Shown here: in pieces, positions 11,283 through 23,995 of the stretch | How the letters are laid out: each line of letters opens with the position of its first letter | Position numbering within the stretch: the first letter of the stretch is position 1 | Assembly (NCBI RefSeq): GCF_042453785.1 | Contig: NC_091670.1 | Location: 34,111,501 to 34,175,500, forward strand | DNA from: Malus domestica | Lineage: Eukaryota > Streptophyta > Magnoliopsida > Rosales > Rosaceae | Direction: 5' to 3' | Length of the DNA: 64,000 bases | The notes under the pieces: model-generated | Told to the model about the DNA's origin: nothing | Databases searched by the model: none | The model's input: the letters and a program-made list of their open reading frames with translations, nothing else | Translations under genes and position numbers: made by a program

Positions 11283-11689
11283 GGCATGGTAACCAGACAG
11301 CAAAGGGGACATGCTCCTACCGGACCTCAAGAAAGAATGTCGTCAAACGAATTGCTCGAAGATATTAGAGAACCATTGTTGATGCAAGTACAAGTGGTAT
11401 TTGATTTCTCTAGAAGTGTAAAAGAGAAGAATATATACGTGCGCTTATGTACTTTATGAACAAATCGTTGTTTTGTTAAATTACAACATTGGATGGTCAC
11501 ATATATTATTATGCGATTGATAAGTACAAACTATAATTTTTATTTAATTCCAGGTTAATACATAATTGTCTGTGGGAACATCTTTTGAAAGATAGAGTTC
11601 CTTTATTTGTATCATAGATTGCAAGTACAAAAAACGCAAAGCAGAAAGTGAAAAACACCACATAGGCATAGTACTATCAAACTCAAGAG

Positions 11690-11880
11690 AAAAAAAATCT
11701 TTTTGAAACGAGCCACCTTCAACGCAATTGCAAGTGCTATCTTATGTCCTCCACTGTATCTTTAAGATATGAAGACTAAGGTCGAGCGAGGATATGAAGG
11801 TGCCGAAGATTGCAAAATCGTTGGGAAATATGTCTACTAGAATAGTTGGACCGTAATCGTAGGATATACAACATGGATAC
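11690..11880 (-). pseudogene. RLP remnant: LRR piece fused to C-terminal tail
   Basis: The minus strand reads as an RLP tail at 11690-11752 ([14 protein letters not shown]). Next to it is an LRR piece at about 11775-11880 (LRLRSN, then CNLRHLHIL) that in intact genes lies some 250 codons upstream. The membrane segment and last LRRs between the two have been deleted. The similarity continues into a 3' flank at 11575-11690. It is not functional. Confidence 0.7.
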
Positions 11881-12327
11881 ATTTTGAGTGTCCAATCAAT
11901 TGTATTATTTCATTTTGGTGTATTAGGCTGTGTTCGTGACACACTAATAGGGATTAATCATTGTAAAATAGTCAATCATGGCCCACCCAAACGAAAGCCT
12001 ACCAGAAACATCGTAAAATAGTTATTGTTACACTTGTTGCTTTCTTATTTGTTATTCACTAATAGGAAATACGAAATTTTCTATGGAATGATATGGGTGG
12101 CCGGGGACGTCTTGGCACACCAATTAGTATTTGGTGGAAAGGGTTTGGAAGAGAGAAGAGAGAGGCTATTGGCAATTGATATTCCAAACTTATTCATCAA
12201 ACATCTAGTGCAAGTACATTCGTAAATTCCAACACAAGAACAAAAAATAAAAATCACACAGTACATGTATCTTATAGTTATTTGAAATTTTCTGAGTTCA
12301 AGAACGACATTCATATTTCTACTCTAA
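11881..12327. other. 3' flank of the RLP gene, no other feature
   Basis: This is the spacer between the RLP remnant and the stop codon of the intact RLP on the minus strand. It probably contains that gene's 3' untranslated region; no clear polyadenylation signal was assigned. Confidence 0.4.
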
Positions 12328-15285
12328 TCAAAACTTCCTTTGACAACGAGCCATTTGCACTGCAATTGCCAGCAGTACCTTATCCTTAATGGCATCGAAC
12401 CATCCAAAATAAGCATACCTCCATGTTTTCTTGACGACTAATGTGCCACAGACACCCCAAAAACCTACGATAAATCCGAGTGCTATGCTAACGTAGAACC
12501 AAAACTTATCATTTCCATCTTCATGATCATTGTCTTTTGTAGGAGTGTGATCATCTCCGGGACACTTGGTTGAAGGAGGAACCCCACACAGTGACGGGTT
12601 ACCCTCGTAAATGGATGGATCCGTGAGTGTCTGAAGCTGGCTGCCCGAAGGAATTCTACCGGTCAAGTTGTTATAAGACAAGTTCAAGTGAGACAAGAAC
12701 GTCGGAAGTGAAATACTTTGAGGAATCTCTCCTGAAAGGTGGTTGATCGAAAGATCAAGAGCTTCGAGAAACTGCAAGTTCCCAATCTTTGATGGAATGC
12801 TTCCTCTCAATTGGTTCATCGACAAGTTCAAGTTACGCAGTAGAGCGAGGCTGGATATTTCTTCAGGGATTTCACCTTCGAGGTTATTCGATGAAAGATC
12901 AATGCTGCTGACGAACATTAGAGTCTGCGGCTGATAGTCGAGTTGTCTTACCTTCACCACTGATGTTTCTTGGTCATAATATGCATATAAATCATACGCA
13001 CTGAAATTTCCATGCGTCAGAGCACTCAGTTTATTCAAGCACTTGGGAATAGTCCCTGAAAAGTTGTTGTGTGCAAGGTCTAGGATGTGAAGGTAGCCAA
13101 GATTGCACAACTGTTGGGGGACTTCTCCGCTGAAAAAATTGGACCGCAATCGTAAGATCGAGACAAGTGGTACCTCTGATCCTATCCATGAAGGTATTTT
13201 TCCAGTGAATTTGTTATCTCCGAGATCAATATTCCTCAAAGAAGTGCAATTTTGCAAGGAAAGAGGAATTTCACCATCGAAGTTGTTGTTGTTCAGCTTC
13301 AACATGAAAAGAGCGCCCGGGACACCAATCGAACTAGGAAGTTTGCCTGATAGATTGTTGTGTGCAACATCTATGATCAAGATCTCATGCAACAGACTCC
13401 ATGTTTGAGGAAATTCTCCTGATAACTCATTGTTTCTCAGCGAAAGGACTAGCAAGTTTTGCATGTTGCAAATGGAGCTTGGAATAGTACCATTCAAACG
13501 ATTGTCCGCGAGATACAATGCCACCAGTTTTGGAAACCTTTCGTCCAAATTCGAAGGAATGTGCCCGAAAAATGAATTCATTTCAAGCTCAAGGCGGATC
13601 ACGTGGTTACCAGACCAAAGTGGGAATGGCCCATCAATTCGATTGTTACTCACATCCAAAATTAGAGTATTCCGAAAATTCAATTCCAATGGAAGGTTTC
13701 CAGTGATTTGGTTGTAAGATAAATCCAAATATTCGACTTTGGAAGATAATTTCAAGAACCAGTGCTTTGGTATAGAATCGGAGATCCCAGTACCCCGAAG
13801 TTTGATGAAGACTAGTTCAGTTTGAGATTGAAGCCATACCCCAAAGGCAGGACCTACTTTACAGTACCCAATGTTGATTCTGTGAAGCATGAAAGGAGGT
13901 ACCCAATTATAAGACACATTGAAACTGAGGTGAATAGGTAGAGTTGGGTATGGATCCACTCTGCCTAATGCAAAGTATTTCAATCTTGTGAGGTTCATGA
14001 AATGGGATTCAGTTAAAATGCTTACCCACGGGTTGAATGACAGATCGAGGTGAACTAGTTCAGAGAGTTGCCCTAAACTTTCAGGAATTGACCCATTCAT
14101 AAGATTGTTGTACAGGCTGAGATACTTCAAATTGCGTAGCATCCCCAAGGACGCAGGCAAATTGCTTTGCAGCATATTAGAAGACAAATCTAGTGACTCG
14201 AGTTTACCATTGGGACAACTTGATAATCCGTCGAACAGCTCTTGAATCCCCCCATCAAATTTGTTGCTAGCAAGATTTAAGGTCTTTAGACTGCAAAAAT
14301 TTCCAAGCATGGGAATTCGACCTTCAAGTCCATTGAAAGATAAATGAAGGTGCTCAAGTGATTTGAGGCTCTCAAGTTCAATGGGAAAGGGACCAATCAA
14401 CGAGTTCCCACTTAAATCCAGTTTTGTGAGGCTACCAAGACTGAAAAACCAATCAGGAAATGGAAGCTTCAAATCGTTATACGACATGTCAAGGACCAGA
14501 AGTGATTTGAGGCTAATGTTTTTGAGTGAGAGTGGAAGGCTTTCGATTTGGCATGATGGTAAGTGTAATTCAAGTAGGGAGGGAAGCATGTTAACGTTAC
14601 GTAGCCAACTTGTGTTGCTGAGGTCCAACCCTTCAAGATTGAGGAATTTTAGGGAAGAGAGACGAGAAAGCCAATTCAAGTTTTCAGAAGGTAGTTCAAG
14701 TAAGGAGTAGTCAGACTCTTCACTGAGATCAAGATGGTTCAAATGTGACAAGTTACCAAGATGAGGTGGAATCTCTCCTCCAAATGAAGCTGAGGAAAGA
14801 TTGAGATACCTCAAACTTTTAAGCTGGCCAAAGAATTCGGGAATGTGAATCCCTCGAAAATCATTCCGGCTTAGATCTAAGTAATTCAAATGCTTCAAGC
14901 TAAGCAAAGAAGGATTTATCTTACCTCCCAATGACGAGTACTCCATCTCATCTTGCGCTGCATCAAAGACCGATAGTGTATATATGTATGGATTCTGGAG
15001 ACTCATCTTTTCGACATAACCTGTGTTGTTGTTACACGAAATTCCTTTCCATTGGCAGCAATCGTGACCGACCCAAGAAGAAAGCCTGCCGGAAGGATCA
15101 GTGAGATCTTCTTTGAAGGCGAGAAGTGCACGTCTCTCTTGGTCGATGCATTTGGCAGTTGGGAGTGCATCACCAAGACAGACTTTAGTAGTGTGTAGAT
15201 ATGAAGAGGCCAAAAGCAAAAGGAGAAAACAGTGAGCAATATTGAGGTGATAGGTGGGATTGCATAAATTTGCAAAGATATACAT
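12328..15285 (-). CDS. LRR receptor-like protein, EIX2-type, 985 aa, intact
   Basis: A single-exon gene for a cell-surface receptor without a kinase. A hydrophobic signal peptide (about 16-32) is followed by an LRRNT domain ([16 protein letters not shown], then [10 protein letters not shown] near 75-84). Some 25-30 plasma-membrane-type LRRs (LDLSxNxxxGxIP) follow, interrupted near the end by an island ([16 protein letters not shown]). After the last LRRs come CGVPPS, an acidic stretch, one membrane helix (about 928-951) with GxxxG, and a 34-residue tail with YAYF, a possible Yxx-phi endocytosis signal. The ATG at 15285 is used because the open frame upstream starts at a non-ATG codon and the paralogue's start aligns here. 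Family members sense microbial ligands and signal through SOBIR1 and BAK1; ligand unknown. The frame is intact; expression is not known. Confidence 0.9.
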   Translation of the reverse strand: MYIFANLCNPTYHLNIAHCFLLLLLASSYLHTTKVCLGDALPTAKCIDQERRALLAFKEDLTDPSGRLSSWVGHDCCQWKGISCNNNTGYVEKMSLQNPYIYTLSVFDAAQDEMEYSSLGGKINPSLLSLKHLNYLDLSRNDFRGIHIPEFFGQLKSLRYLNLSSASFGGEIPPHLGNLSHLNHLDLSEESDYSLLELPSENLNWLSRLSSLKFLNLEGLDLSNTSWLRNVNMLPSLLELHLPSCQIESLPLSLKNISLKSLLVLDMSYNDLKLPFPDWFFSLGSLTKLDLSGNSLIGPFPIELESLKSLEHLHLSFNGLEGRIPMLGNFCSLKTLNLASNKFDGGIQELFDGLSSCPNGKLESLDLSSNMLQSNLPASLGMLRNLKYLSLYNNLMNGSIPESLGQLSELVHLDLSFNPWVSILTESHFMNLTRLKYFALGRVDPYPTLPIHLSFNVSYNWVPPFMLHRINIGYCKVGPAFGVWLQSQTELVFIKLRGTGISDSIPKHWFLKLSSKVEYLDLSYNQITGNLPLELNFRNTLILDVSNNRIDGPFPLWSGNHVIRLELEMNSFFGHIPSNLDERFPKLVALYLADNRLNGTIPSSICNMQNLLVLSLRNNELSGEFPQTWSLLHEILIIDVAHNNLSGKLPSSIGVPGALFMLKLNNNNFDGEIPLSLQNCTSLRNIDLGDNKFTGKIPSWIGSEVPLVSILRLRSNFFSGEVPQQLCNLGYLHILDLAHNNFSGTIPKCLNKLSALTHGNFSAYDLYAYYDQETSVVKVRQLDYQPQTLMFVSSIDLSSNNLEGEIPEEISSLALLRNLNLSMNQLRGSIPSKIGNLQFLEALDLSINHLSGEIPQSISLPTFLSHLNLSYNNLTGRIPSGSQLQTLTDPSIYEGNPSLCGVPPSTKCPGDDHTPTKDNDHEDGNDKFWFYVSIALGFIVGFWGVCGTLVVKKTWRYAYFGWFDAIKDKVLLAIAVQMARCQRKF

Positions 15286-16506
15286 TGTTGTAAGAATCAA
15301 GTTTTCTTTGCTTTGTTTGGTGCAGAATGCAGATGGCTACTGAGCATAAGAACCGAATTTTTAAGGAGAGGTCGAAATTATTAGCCGCCGGATTTCAAGT
15401 GTTCAATCCACTTGCATGTTTGCCACTTGCTAGTCCACTGAATTTGACTAGATTAGCAAATAGGGATTAAAACAGATAAAGAGTCGACCATGTGAAGTTT
15501 TGGCATCAAAGTCTTTGGTGGGTTGGTGGGTTTCTGAAAGAGAAACGAGTAACCATTTTTAATTAGCACTAATCAGGACCTATTGATTTAAAGTCTTGGT
15601 AAATGGCATATCCCTAATAGTTAATCATAACAGAATCTTTGTAGTAAAAAAATAATTATTATGTTTGGAAATTTAGGAATAAAGTATAATTTAATCTTGC
15701 TCGTGGTGGATTGCCTTAATAGTCGGATAAAGTAGTCATTTCAACTCTCTGTATCTCAGATTCAAACCTTTCCCTCACACTTTAGAGTATATCGCTTTTC
15801 AAGTTGGTCTTTCTGTGTGCATTTTCCTGTGTGCTTCTCATTCAATGAACTTGCCTCTCTTTCTTCTGCCTTTTTCCCACTTTCTCTACAGATTACCGAA
15901 TATTTTGGTGGGGGCATCTGCATTTTTTATATGTGAACACTTGTATTCTTGTTGGAAAATTTGTGCAAATTATCTAAACAGAAAAAAAAGAAAGGAATTG
16001 CATGCCAAGTTGACATTTTTGGTGCATTCTTTAAAGTTGGTCTGGGTGTGCATTTTCCAGTTCGACTCATCTTTCTATTGACCTTTCAACTGAGTAATAT
16101 TCTTTAAACTTTCTTCTCTTTCCTATGTCGTCTTCCACTTATTTCAACTTTCAATTTCTCCACACTATAGGTTCATGGTTCAATGGCATTGTTCCAGTAT
16201 TAAATTTAATTTACTCTTTCTAACAAACTTGCAGACACTACAATTCTTGTAATTTCTCATACTTCTTCCCAAATATCGCCAAAGAAATGTAGTCACGATG
16301 TTTGCTTTCTATGTGAGAACTTGTATTCGAATACTTATTGGAAATTTCAGGAAAATATGGAAAAACATGATTTATTTAGTAGCTTGCAGTACATTACAGT
16401 GATTACACATACATGATAGTCATAGATAAACTAAATACGTAGTACATGAACTTGGTAGTTAGCACTTGGCTTGTCGTATTTTAATCTTGAGAGATTTCTT
16501 CTCGAA
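15286..16506. other. Intergenic region, promoter side of the intact RLP
   Basis: Upstream of the minus-strand RLP (15285) and downstream of the next RLP pseudogene. AT-rich. The sequence just before the start (TGCAGATGGCTACTGAG near 15330) is shared with the RLP at 43268, so the 5' leader is conserved between copies. No other feature is supported; an 88-codon frame at 15815-16081 has no familiar motif. Confidence 0.4.
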
Positions 16507-19500
16507 TCAAAGTTTCCTTTGAAAATGAGCCACTTTGACTGCAATTGCTAGCATTACCTTATCTTTGATGTCATCGAACAATCGAAAATAAGCATACCTC
16601 CATGACTTCTTCACAAGCAATGTACCACAAACACCCCAAAAGCCTACGGTGAAACCCAGTACCATGCTAACATAGAACCACAACTTATAATTTCCATCTT
16701 CGTTGCTGTCTTTCGCATCTGTAGCAGTAAAAGTATCATCTCCTAGGCACTTAGTTGAAGGAGGAACTCCACACAGTAAAAGGTTGCCCTCGTAAATGGA
16801 GGGATCTTCGAGCGTCTGGAGTTGGTTCCCAGAAGGAATCCTTCCACCCAAGTTGTTGTAAGACAAGTTCAAGTAAGATAAGGAGGTTAAAGAAGACAAA
16901 CTTTGAGGAATTTGTCCCGAAAGGTGATTGTGTGAGAGATCAAGAGTTTCCAGCCAATGCAGGTTTCCGATCTTCAAAGGAATGTTTCCCCTTAGTTGAT
17001 TTCTTGACAAGTTTAAGGTACTTAACGCTATGAGGCTTGTTATTTCTTCAGGGATTTCACCTTCTAAATTATTCGATGAAAGGTCGATGCTTTTCACCAA
17101 GAACAGAGTTTTGTTATATACGAGTTCTCTTCCCTTCAACGTCAATGTGGTTTGCTCAATATAGCTTTCACAGTAAAGTGGCATTGGAAAAACCTTCCAC
17201 CAAAGACATCATATTCTTCAAACACTTGGAATGGGCCCTGAGAAGTTGTTGTGACTAAGGTCTAGGATGTCAAGCAACGGAAGATTGCACAAGTGGTCGG
17301 AGATATGTCCGCTTAATAAGTTGGATCGCAATCATATGAAAAACAACCCGGGCGCATTTGATCCTATCCATAAAGTCATGTTTCCTGTAAATTTGTTGCC
17401 TCCAAGATTGATACTCCTCAAAGAAGTGCAATTTCGCCATACAGAAGAAGGAATTGTGCCCCCAAGATTGTTGTCATTCATCTTTAATACAAGAAGTGAG
17501 CTTGGGACACCCATTGAACTTGGGATATTACCTGAGAGATTGTTGTATCCAACATCGACAATCAACATTAAGGGCCACATACTCCATTCTTGCGGAAATT
17601 CTCCGAATAACTGATTATTTCTCAGAGAAAGGATTGACAAGCTCTGCAAGTTGCAAATGGAGGGTGGAATTGTGCCTTTCAACTGATAATCAGAAAGATA
17701 CAATCCTTGTAATGTCAGCATCAATTGGTCAATGTTCAAAGGAACTGGCCCCGAAAATGAATTGCTTTCAAGATTAAAGATGGTAACATTGGCGGACAGA
17801 AGTGGGAGTGGACCATCGAATCTGTTATAGCTCAAATCTATATGATATAGTTTTGGACATTTCAATTGGAGTGGAAGCCTTCCGCTGAGATGATTGTACG
17901 ATAAATCCAAATATTTGAGCTGCGACAATATCTTCAAGAACCACTCTTCTGGTATGATACCCGAGATTCCAGTACCATGAAGGGTGACATCAGAAAGTTC
18001 AGTTTGCAACAGAAGCCATGCAGGAAAATTAGGACCTACATTGCAATTTGTAATGCCAACTGTGTAGAGCTTGAAGGGAGGAATCCACTCATAAGTCAGA
18101 TTGACAATGAGCAACATAGGTCGATATGTAGACACATCAATAGATCGTAATTTTGTGAGATTTGCGAAATGGGATTCTGTTAAAATGCCTTCCCATGAAT
18201 TCCCGGACAAATCTAGGTGAACTAGCTCAGGCAATTGTCCCAAAGTATCGGGAATCGGTCCAATCATATTGTTGTAACTGAGGTTTAGAGTTTTCAAGGA
18301 TGACAACTTTCCAATAGATTCCGGGATTTTACCCGAAAAATTGTTGAACTCAAGGTTGACATATTGCAAGTTGTGTAGCATCCCAAGGGAGTCAGGCAAC
18401 TCGTCTTCCAGCTTATTAGAGGACAAATCCAGTGATTCCAATACACTGTCTGTACAGTTTAACAAACCACTCAAAAGCCCTTGAATTCCCCCATCAAATT
18501 TGTTTCCTTGAAAGTTTAGGGTCTTTAGCTTGCAAAAGTTTAGTTTAGGAATATGACCTTCGAGTCTATTACCAGAAAAATCAAGGCCTTGCAGATATTC
18601 GAGGCTTGCAAACTCTCGAGGAATCGGACCAGTGAAATAGTTTCCATTGAAATAATCTCCACTCAGATAGAGATTTCGAAGACTAGTAAGATTAGAAAAC
18701 CAGCTAGGTAGTGGATAAATGATAGAATTCATTGACATATCAAGTACCAAAAGTGAAGTCATATTTACCTTTTGGATTGAGAGTGGAATTCTTTCAATTG
18801 CACATTCAAACAAATGTAACTCTAACAGCGAAGGAAGCATGTTAACTACAGATAGCCAACTTGCTCCCGCGCTGCGAAGATTGAGAAAGTCGAGATTGAG
18901 GTATGTTAAGGAGGAGAGGCGAGGAAGCCAATTCAATCTTTCGGAAGATATTTTCAAGAAGAAATTCCCCCCTAGGTCAAGATGGTTCAGGTTTGACAGG
19001 TTTCCAAGGTTAGGGGGAATTTCTCCCCCAAAACCTGAGTTGGAGATATCAAGATAATTCAAACTCTTAAGCTGGCCAAAAGACTTAGGAATTGCATTCT
19101 CTTCGAAATAATTATTAGAAAGATCGAGTGTTTCCAAAGACGACAAGTTTCCAATAAACTCTGGAATCTCAGCTCCCTCAGATGATAAAGCAGAGGAGAA
19201 GTTGAGACACCTCAAATTTTCAAGCAGACCATTGAACTTAGGGAGTTCGAAACTGTTCCCGCTCAAATCTAGGTAATTTAAATGCTTCAAGCTAAGCAAA
19301 GAAGGATTTATCTTACCCGACAATAAAGAGCGTTCATAAGCCAACTTGTCGTAGTGATCTTCGGGATCAGACCATACTGGAGATGGATAAGTATTCCGAA
19401 GGTCCACCTTTGCAACATGACCCGTGCGGTTGTTGCACAAAATTCCTTTCCATTGACAGCAGTCGCGTCCTACCCAAGAAGAAAGCCTTCCCGAAGGATC

Positions 19501-19659
19501 AGTAACATTTTGTTTGAAGCTGAGCAGTGCTCCTCTCTCTTCCTCAATGCATGAGTCCCCACCGCTTGGAAGTCCGTCACCCATCCGCATGTAGGAAGTG
19601 ACCGTAAACAGAAAGAGAAAATAGTAAACAACACTGAAATTTGGATAGCAGCTACCCAT
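16507..19659 (-). pseudogene. EIX-type RLP pseudogene, near full length
   Basis: This copy keeps every part of the family. It has the start MGSCYPNF at 19659, a signal peptide, an LRRNT ([15 protein letters not shown], then [10 protein letters not shown]), the whole LRR array, the island, the acidic stretch, the membrane helix (YVSMVLGFTVGFWG) and the tail. Two lesions break it. An in-frame TGA at about 17333 stands where relatives have Arg in LRLRSN, as a CGA to TGA change would give. Around 17222 one base is missing in the PKCL motif, and a compensating change about 60 bases later (near 17175) restores the frame, leaving two stops between. The rest (17184 to 16507) is open in the same frame. 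Any product would end near residue 775, before the membrane helix. Confidence 0.85.
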
Positions 19660-20500
19660 TGTAGGAAGATTTCTTTGCTGCCGATGGTTGCTGAAAGCAT
19701 GCAAAGTGAAATTGTAGGAAGGCAGCAATCAGCTCAAAGACAAATATTGAAGTCAATGGTGCACAGATAATCCAAATCCTCAGCACATTTTTCTCGACTT
19801 CGGTTGCCAAAGCAAGTCTGTATCCCCTCAAAGGTAGTCGAATTGTTTACAATTTCTTGACTTTTGGAGTTATGATTATTGATTGTATTACATAAACAAT
19901 TATGTGTGGGTACACAGGCCAGGGGACCCGGCATCATCTAGCGGGGCCAGGAAACCCCCACCCATCACGTGGGGTACGGGTCTGTTGTTTGACTTTGATA
20001 TCATATTAAATTATCAAAGAAATAGATCAAATGTTCATTTCCAACAATATTGATATTGTCTTCAACTTATTAGGGGTAAGATTTCAACATAAAAGATATC
20101 GGTATTAGTTAAAGTAACATTAAGTATTTACTTTTCTTTTTTTCTTTCTCTTGCCGATGTAGGATTTTTAACATTACCTACCTCGGCTTCTGAAAAGACC
20201 CAACCGGTATGAGCTTGGACTTTCCTTTCTCGTGACTTATAGTGTTTTGTTTCGGGTTCTAGACGTTGGACCGTTCCCACGCAAAAAACAAACTACCCCG
20301 GAAACAACTGCGAAAGTGTTGGAAAGAAATCATAATCCCTTGAGATCAAAATCTTCTATTGGAAAGGGATTCTTTTCAGATCCCTTCCTTTTAATCCATC
20401 AAGTTCAGAGATTTGAACCGTTGAAATTTGATCAAACGGTTAAATTTATTATAATTTTTAAAATATGCCTTGTTTGTAGCCGTTGAAATTTGATCAAACG
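19660..20500. other. Intergenic region between RLP pseudogene and RLP 5' stub
   Basis: Holds the upstream region of the RLP pseudogene. Near 20320-20410 there is a stretch (GGAAAGGGATTC, then CAGATCCCTTCC) resembling a transposon end; its partner was not located. No coding signal. Confidence 0.4.
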
Positions 20501-20562
20501 AGAAAGAGCAAAATGTTGAGGTGAAAAGTAGGGCTGAATAAGCAAGCATTAAACCTATCCAT
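20501..20562 (-). pseudogene. RLP 5' stub (signal-peptide start only)
   Basis: The minus-strand ATG at 20562 begins [20 protein letters not shown], close to the start of the intact RLP at 43268 ([20 protein letters not shown]). Homology stops abruptly at about 20501. The rest of the gene is missing, while its promoter is kept to the right. The stub marks one edge of a segmental duplication. Confidence 0.85.
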
Positions 20563-21777
20563 TTTTACGAAGTTGAAGCTTGCTAGGAAATCGATGAGGT
20601 CGAAAATTCCAGGTCCTCGACCCATTCTACAAGTTAGCAAAGTCCTCTCAGGTTGAATAAACTTGTGTCTAATTCTCTTTTCCACACCATTTTTCACGAA
20701 TGAATTGTTGAGATTTGACCAAACGAAATTTAGTTAAATCTTAACCCTTGCTTTTCGTGTTTTGGTGTGCAGTAAAAGCATCACTTGCTTGGAAACGTTT
20801 TTAAAATGATTGAAAAACACTTTTAGAGAAAATGATTTTAAGTTCCAAAAGCACTTCTAATTCTCTTTCATGCACCATTTTTCACAAATGAATTGTTGAG
20901 ATTTGGCCAAACGAAATTTAGTTAAATCTCAACCTTTGCTTTTCGTGTTTTGGTGTGCAATAAAAGCATCACTCGTTTGGAAACGCTTCTAAACTGATTG
21001 AAAAACACTTTTAAAAAAAATGATTTTAAGTTCCAAAAGCACTTAAAGTGCTTCCTGAAAAAAGTATCAGTTATGTACTTCTGGTAGAAAGCACTTGAAG
21101 TATTTTTTCAAAATTCACTTTGCATTTTTATTAAGAATTAGTTTTAAAAATATTTTCATCAAAAGTCCTCACATTTTTTTTAGTATGCTCTAATTCTCTT
21201 CCGTACAATTTTTACTCATGGCGTGTAAGACATACTTCTGGTAAGAAGCTGGAGCTTTAGGATATCGATGGGATCAAAAATTCCAAGTCCTCAGCCCATT
21301 CTACAAGTTAGCAAATTCCACTCCGGTTGACTAGAATTGGGGCTAATTCTCTTTCCCACACCGTTTTTCACTAGTGAACTGTTGAGAAATACCTTCGCTT
21401 TTTGTGTTTTGATGTGCAAGAGCAACATTACTCGTTTAAAAGTGCTTTTAAAATAATTGAAAGCACTTTCAAAGAAAATGATTTTGAGTTCAAAAACACT
21501 TAAAAGTATTTTATGCAAGAAGCACCAATTGGTAGGAAGCACTTGAAGTACTTTTTCAGAATTTGCATTTTTATTAAAGATTGGTTCAAAAAACATTTAT
21601 ATCAAAAGTCCGCACATCGTTTTTAGTATGTTCTAATTCTCTTCAGCACAATGTTTTACTCATGGCGTGCAATACATACATCAAAGTTATAGTAAAATTT
21701 TCTGTTTTATGAGGAATTAGTAACAAACAGAAAGGTGAAAAAAGACCAAAAGATATTTGTAGCCAACAATAATTAAT
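20563..21777 (-). promoter_or_regulatory. Duplicated RLP upstream region with tandem repeats
   Basis: This matches the upstream region of the RLP at 43268 (43330-43620), including GAAGCTTG, TAGGAAATCGATG and CCCATTCTACAAGTTAGCAA. A unit of about 188 bp (containing GAATTGTTGAGATTTG and TTGCTTTTCGTGTTTTGGTG) is repeated at about 20690 and 20878, with a diverged third copy from about 21360. The Ser/Pro-like coding frames here are accidental. I infer promoter origin from position. The stub gene it would drive is dead. Confidence 0.6.
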
Positions 21778-23401
21778 GGGTAAATTACATAGTAGCCTCT
21801 CAGGTTTGAGGTCTATTACAATCTCATACAACAACTTTAAAACATTTCACTTTCATACATCAAGTACCATTTTATTTCAAAATAACACCTCCGTTAGATT
21901 TTCCATCCACTAGTCTGTTAAATGCTGATGTGGCTGCCACATTTGTGCTGATGTGGCTGCCATGTGGAAAAATAATAATTTTTATACATTAAAAATATTA
22001 TAATATTAACCTTATTAAAAAAAAAAAACCATTAAAAGTCATCGTCTTCATCTCCACCCAACTTCATATCCTTCTTTCTCCTTCTCCAGCCCACCCTTTC
22101 CGTACTGTCTTTCTTCTCTTGGCCTCCCCCCCACCCCACCCAAAACCCTAAAAAACCCAGCTGTAGGAGAAAGAGCCCCTCCTTCAATCTTCATCTTCCT
22201 TCCCCAAACCCAGTTTTACACCGACCCATCAACCACCATCACGCCGGAGTAATCCCGTCCCTCATCTTCCTCGCTGCCCAGACATCAACCTCTGCCCAAC
22301 CCTCATCTTCCTCACTTCCGGTGTAATCCTGTTAACCACACCACGTCGCCGGCTGCAACACTTCTCCTCTCCCGCACAAAAATCTCATCTCTCTTTCGCC
22401 TATACCAAATTCAAAATCAAAATCAAAAGTTGAAAGAAAACCCCACCCCCGTAACCCCACAAACCAAAAAACCAACGAATCCAATCCAAACCCAGAAAAG
22501 TCCCCCCCCAAACCCCGTAACCCCACAAACCAAAAAACCAACAAATCCAATCATCCAAACCCAGAAAAGTCCCCCCCCCCCAAACCGGATTCTAGAAAAG
22601 TCCCAACCCCCCCCCCCACACAAAACCGGATCTGGAAAGGACACCCTCCCTCCCTGACTACCCACCTAACCCAGAACCCAAAAACCTGGAACAAGAAGAA
22701 GAAGAAGAAGAGGGAGGAAGAAGAAGAAAAAAAAACCTCAAACCCAGTTCGTCCCCCACCCGCAAAAAACCTGCAATCTAGAAGAAGAAGAAGAAGAGGG
22801 AAAAAAAAAAGCCCAGAACCCTTCCCCCCACCCCCACCCCGCCGCGACCCGCGGCCCACCTCTCTTCACCTCCTCTTCCTTCTATCTTCACAGATCAACG
22901 CCGCCCTTTCCCCATCACCACCGCAGAGCTCTCTCTCCGATCTCTCTGCTCCTCATGGAGGTCCTTGCGGTTCGGGGGGGATATGGGTTTCGCGCCGGGG
23001 GGTGGTAATGGGATCTGGGTTGAGGGGTGGTCGTATGGGGTATGGCTTTCGGGGGGGGGGGTATGGGATATGGGTTGTTCTCTGGTTTTTTTTTTTTCCT
23101 TCAAAGGTGCAGGTATGGGGTGGCGGGGTGGGTGGGGTGATGGGATTTTGGATTTTCTAACCTTTTTTTTTTAATTTAGAAGATTCAGATTTAAAAAAAA
23201 AATTAAAAAATTAATTTTTTTTGCCACGTGGTACAAATGTGGCAACCACGTCAGCACTTAACGGATCAATGGACGGAAAATCTAACGGAGGTATTATTTT
23301 GAAATAAAATGGTACATGATGTATGAAAGTAAAATATTTTAAAGATGTTGTATGGAGTTGTAATAGACTTCAAACCTGAGGGGTTACTATGTAATTTACC
23401 C
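21778..23401. mobile_element. Long-TIR MULE-type element, 1624 bp, with GC-rich interior
   Basis: The ends are about 200-bp inverted repeats beginning GGGTAAATTACATAGTA on the left and GGGTAAATTACATAGTA from the complement of the right. They are flanked by perfect 9-bp repeats ATAATTAAT (21769-21777 and 23402-23410). The empty site is preserved near 43755. The interior (22030-23160) is strongly C-rich on the plus strand to about 22930, then G-rich. It includes a roughly 65-bp tandem duplication at 22445-22575 and GAA runs. No transposase is visible. The non-AT-rich interior suggests captured host DNA (a Pack-MULE); the source gene is not recognised. Confidence 0.8.
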
Positions 23402-23941
23402 ATAATTAATCGATGCCAGAAAGCAATAAATTTAAATAAAATAAAAATAAAAAACATTATTGGGAAAGAAAAAGAAAATTCTAGTCAATATTAATTTTAT
23501 CTAATCGCCGGAGTTGGGTGGCGTCCAGAGTCCAACGACTCAGACCGAGTCATAAGGCTGAAAGCTGCCCTTTAATTAGCCCCGTGCATACGCTTGCTTC
23601 TTATTTTCTCAGTTGGTGACCTCTATTGACCCAAAATGCCGCCACCCCAAAGTCCAAAATCTCACAACTACCCCTGATTGACCAAGAACATCTCCGCCGT
23701 TGATCATCAAAATGATAAAACCATCATCATCAACATCGACGGCAGGAACACTGTGTCCTACAAAGCAAGGGCAGTGGACTAGGAAAAGGCCGGTGAGTGG
23801 GCCCTCACACCCTAACCCAGGTAACAGTGCTTGATTTTCGGAGACTTGGGGGCTCTTTAAGTCTCACACTTATTTTTTCTTCTCTTTTCTGTAATTTTTT
23901 TGAATAATTATACAATTTTCGGGAATAAAATAATAAGGTGG

Positions 23942-23995
23942 CTACTCTGAGTCACTGTCGAGGCTGTCCATTCCCTTGAGTCCCCTTTGCTTTTG
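23942..23995 (-). pseudogene. DUF1639 last-exon copy
   Basis: After a TATGCAG acceptor the minus strand reads QKQRGLKGMDSLDSDSE and a stop. This is the duplicated equivalent of the final exon at 44209-44262 (QKRRGLKGMDSIDSDSE). The coding sequence is preserved, but exons 1 and 2 are missing from this copy, so it cannot make a DUF1639 protein. Confidence 0.8.

Noticed and set aside
22332-22859. Several open frames on both strands in the C-rich tract
   Set aside because: They arise from low-complexity runs inside the MULE; overlapping frames on both strands are open for compositional reasons and no domain is recognisable.
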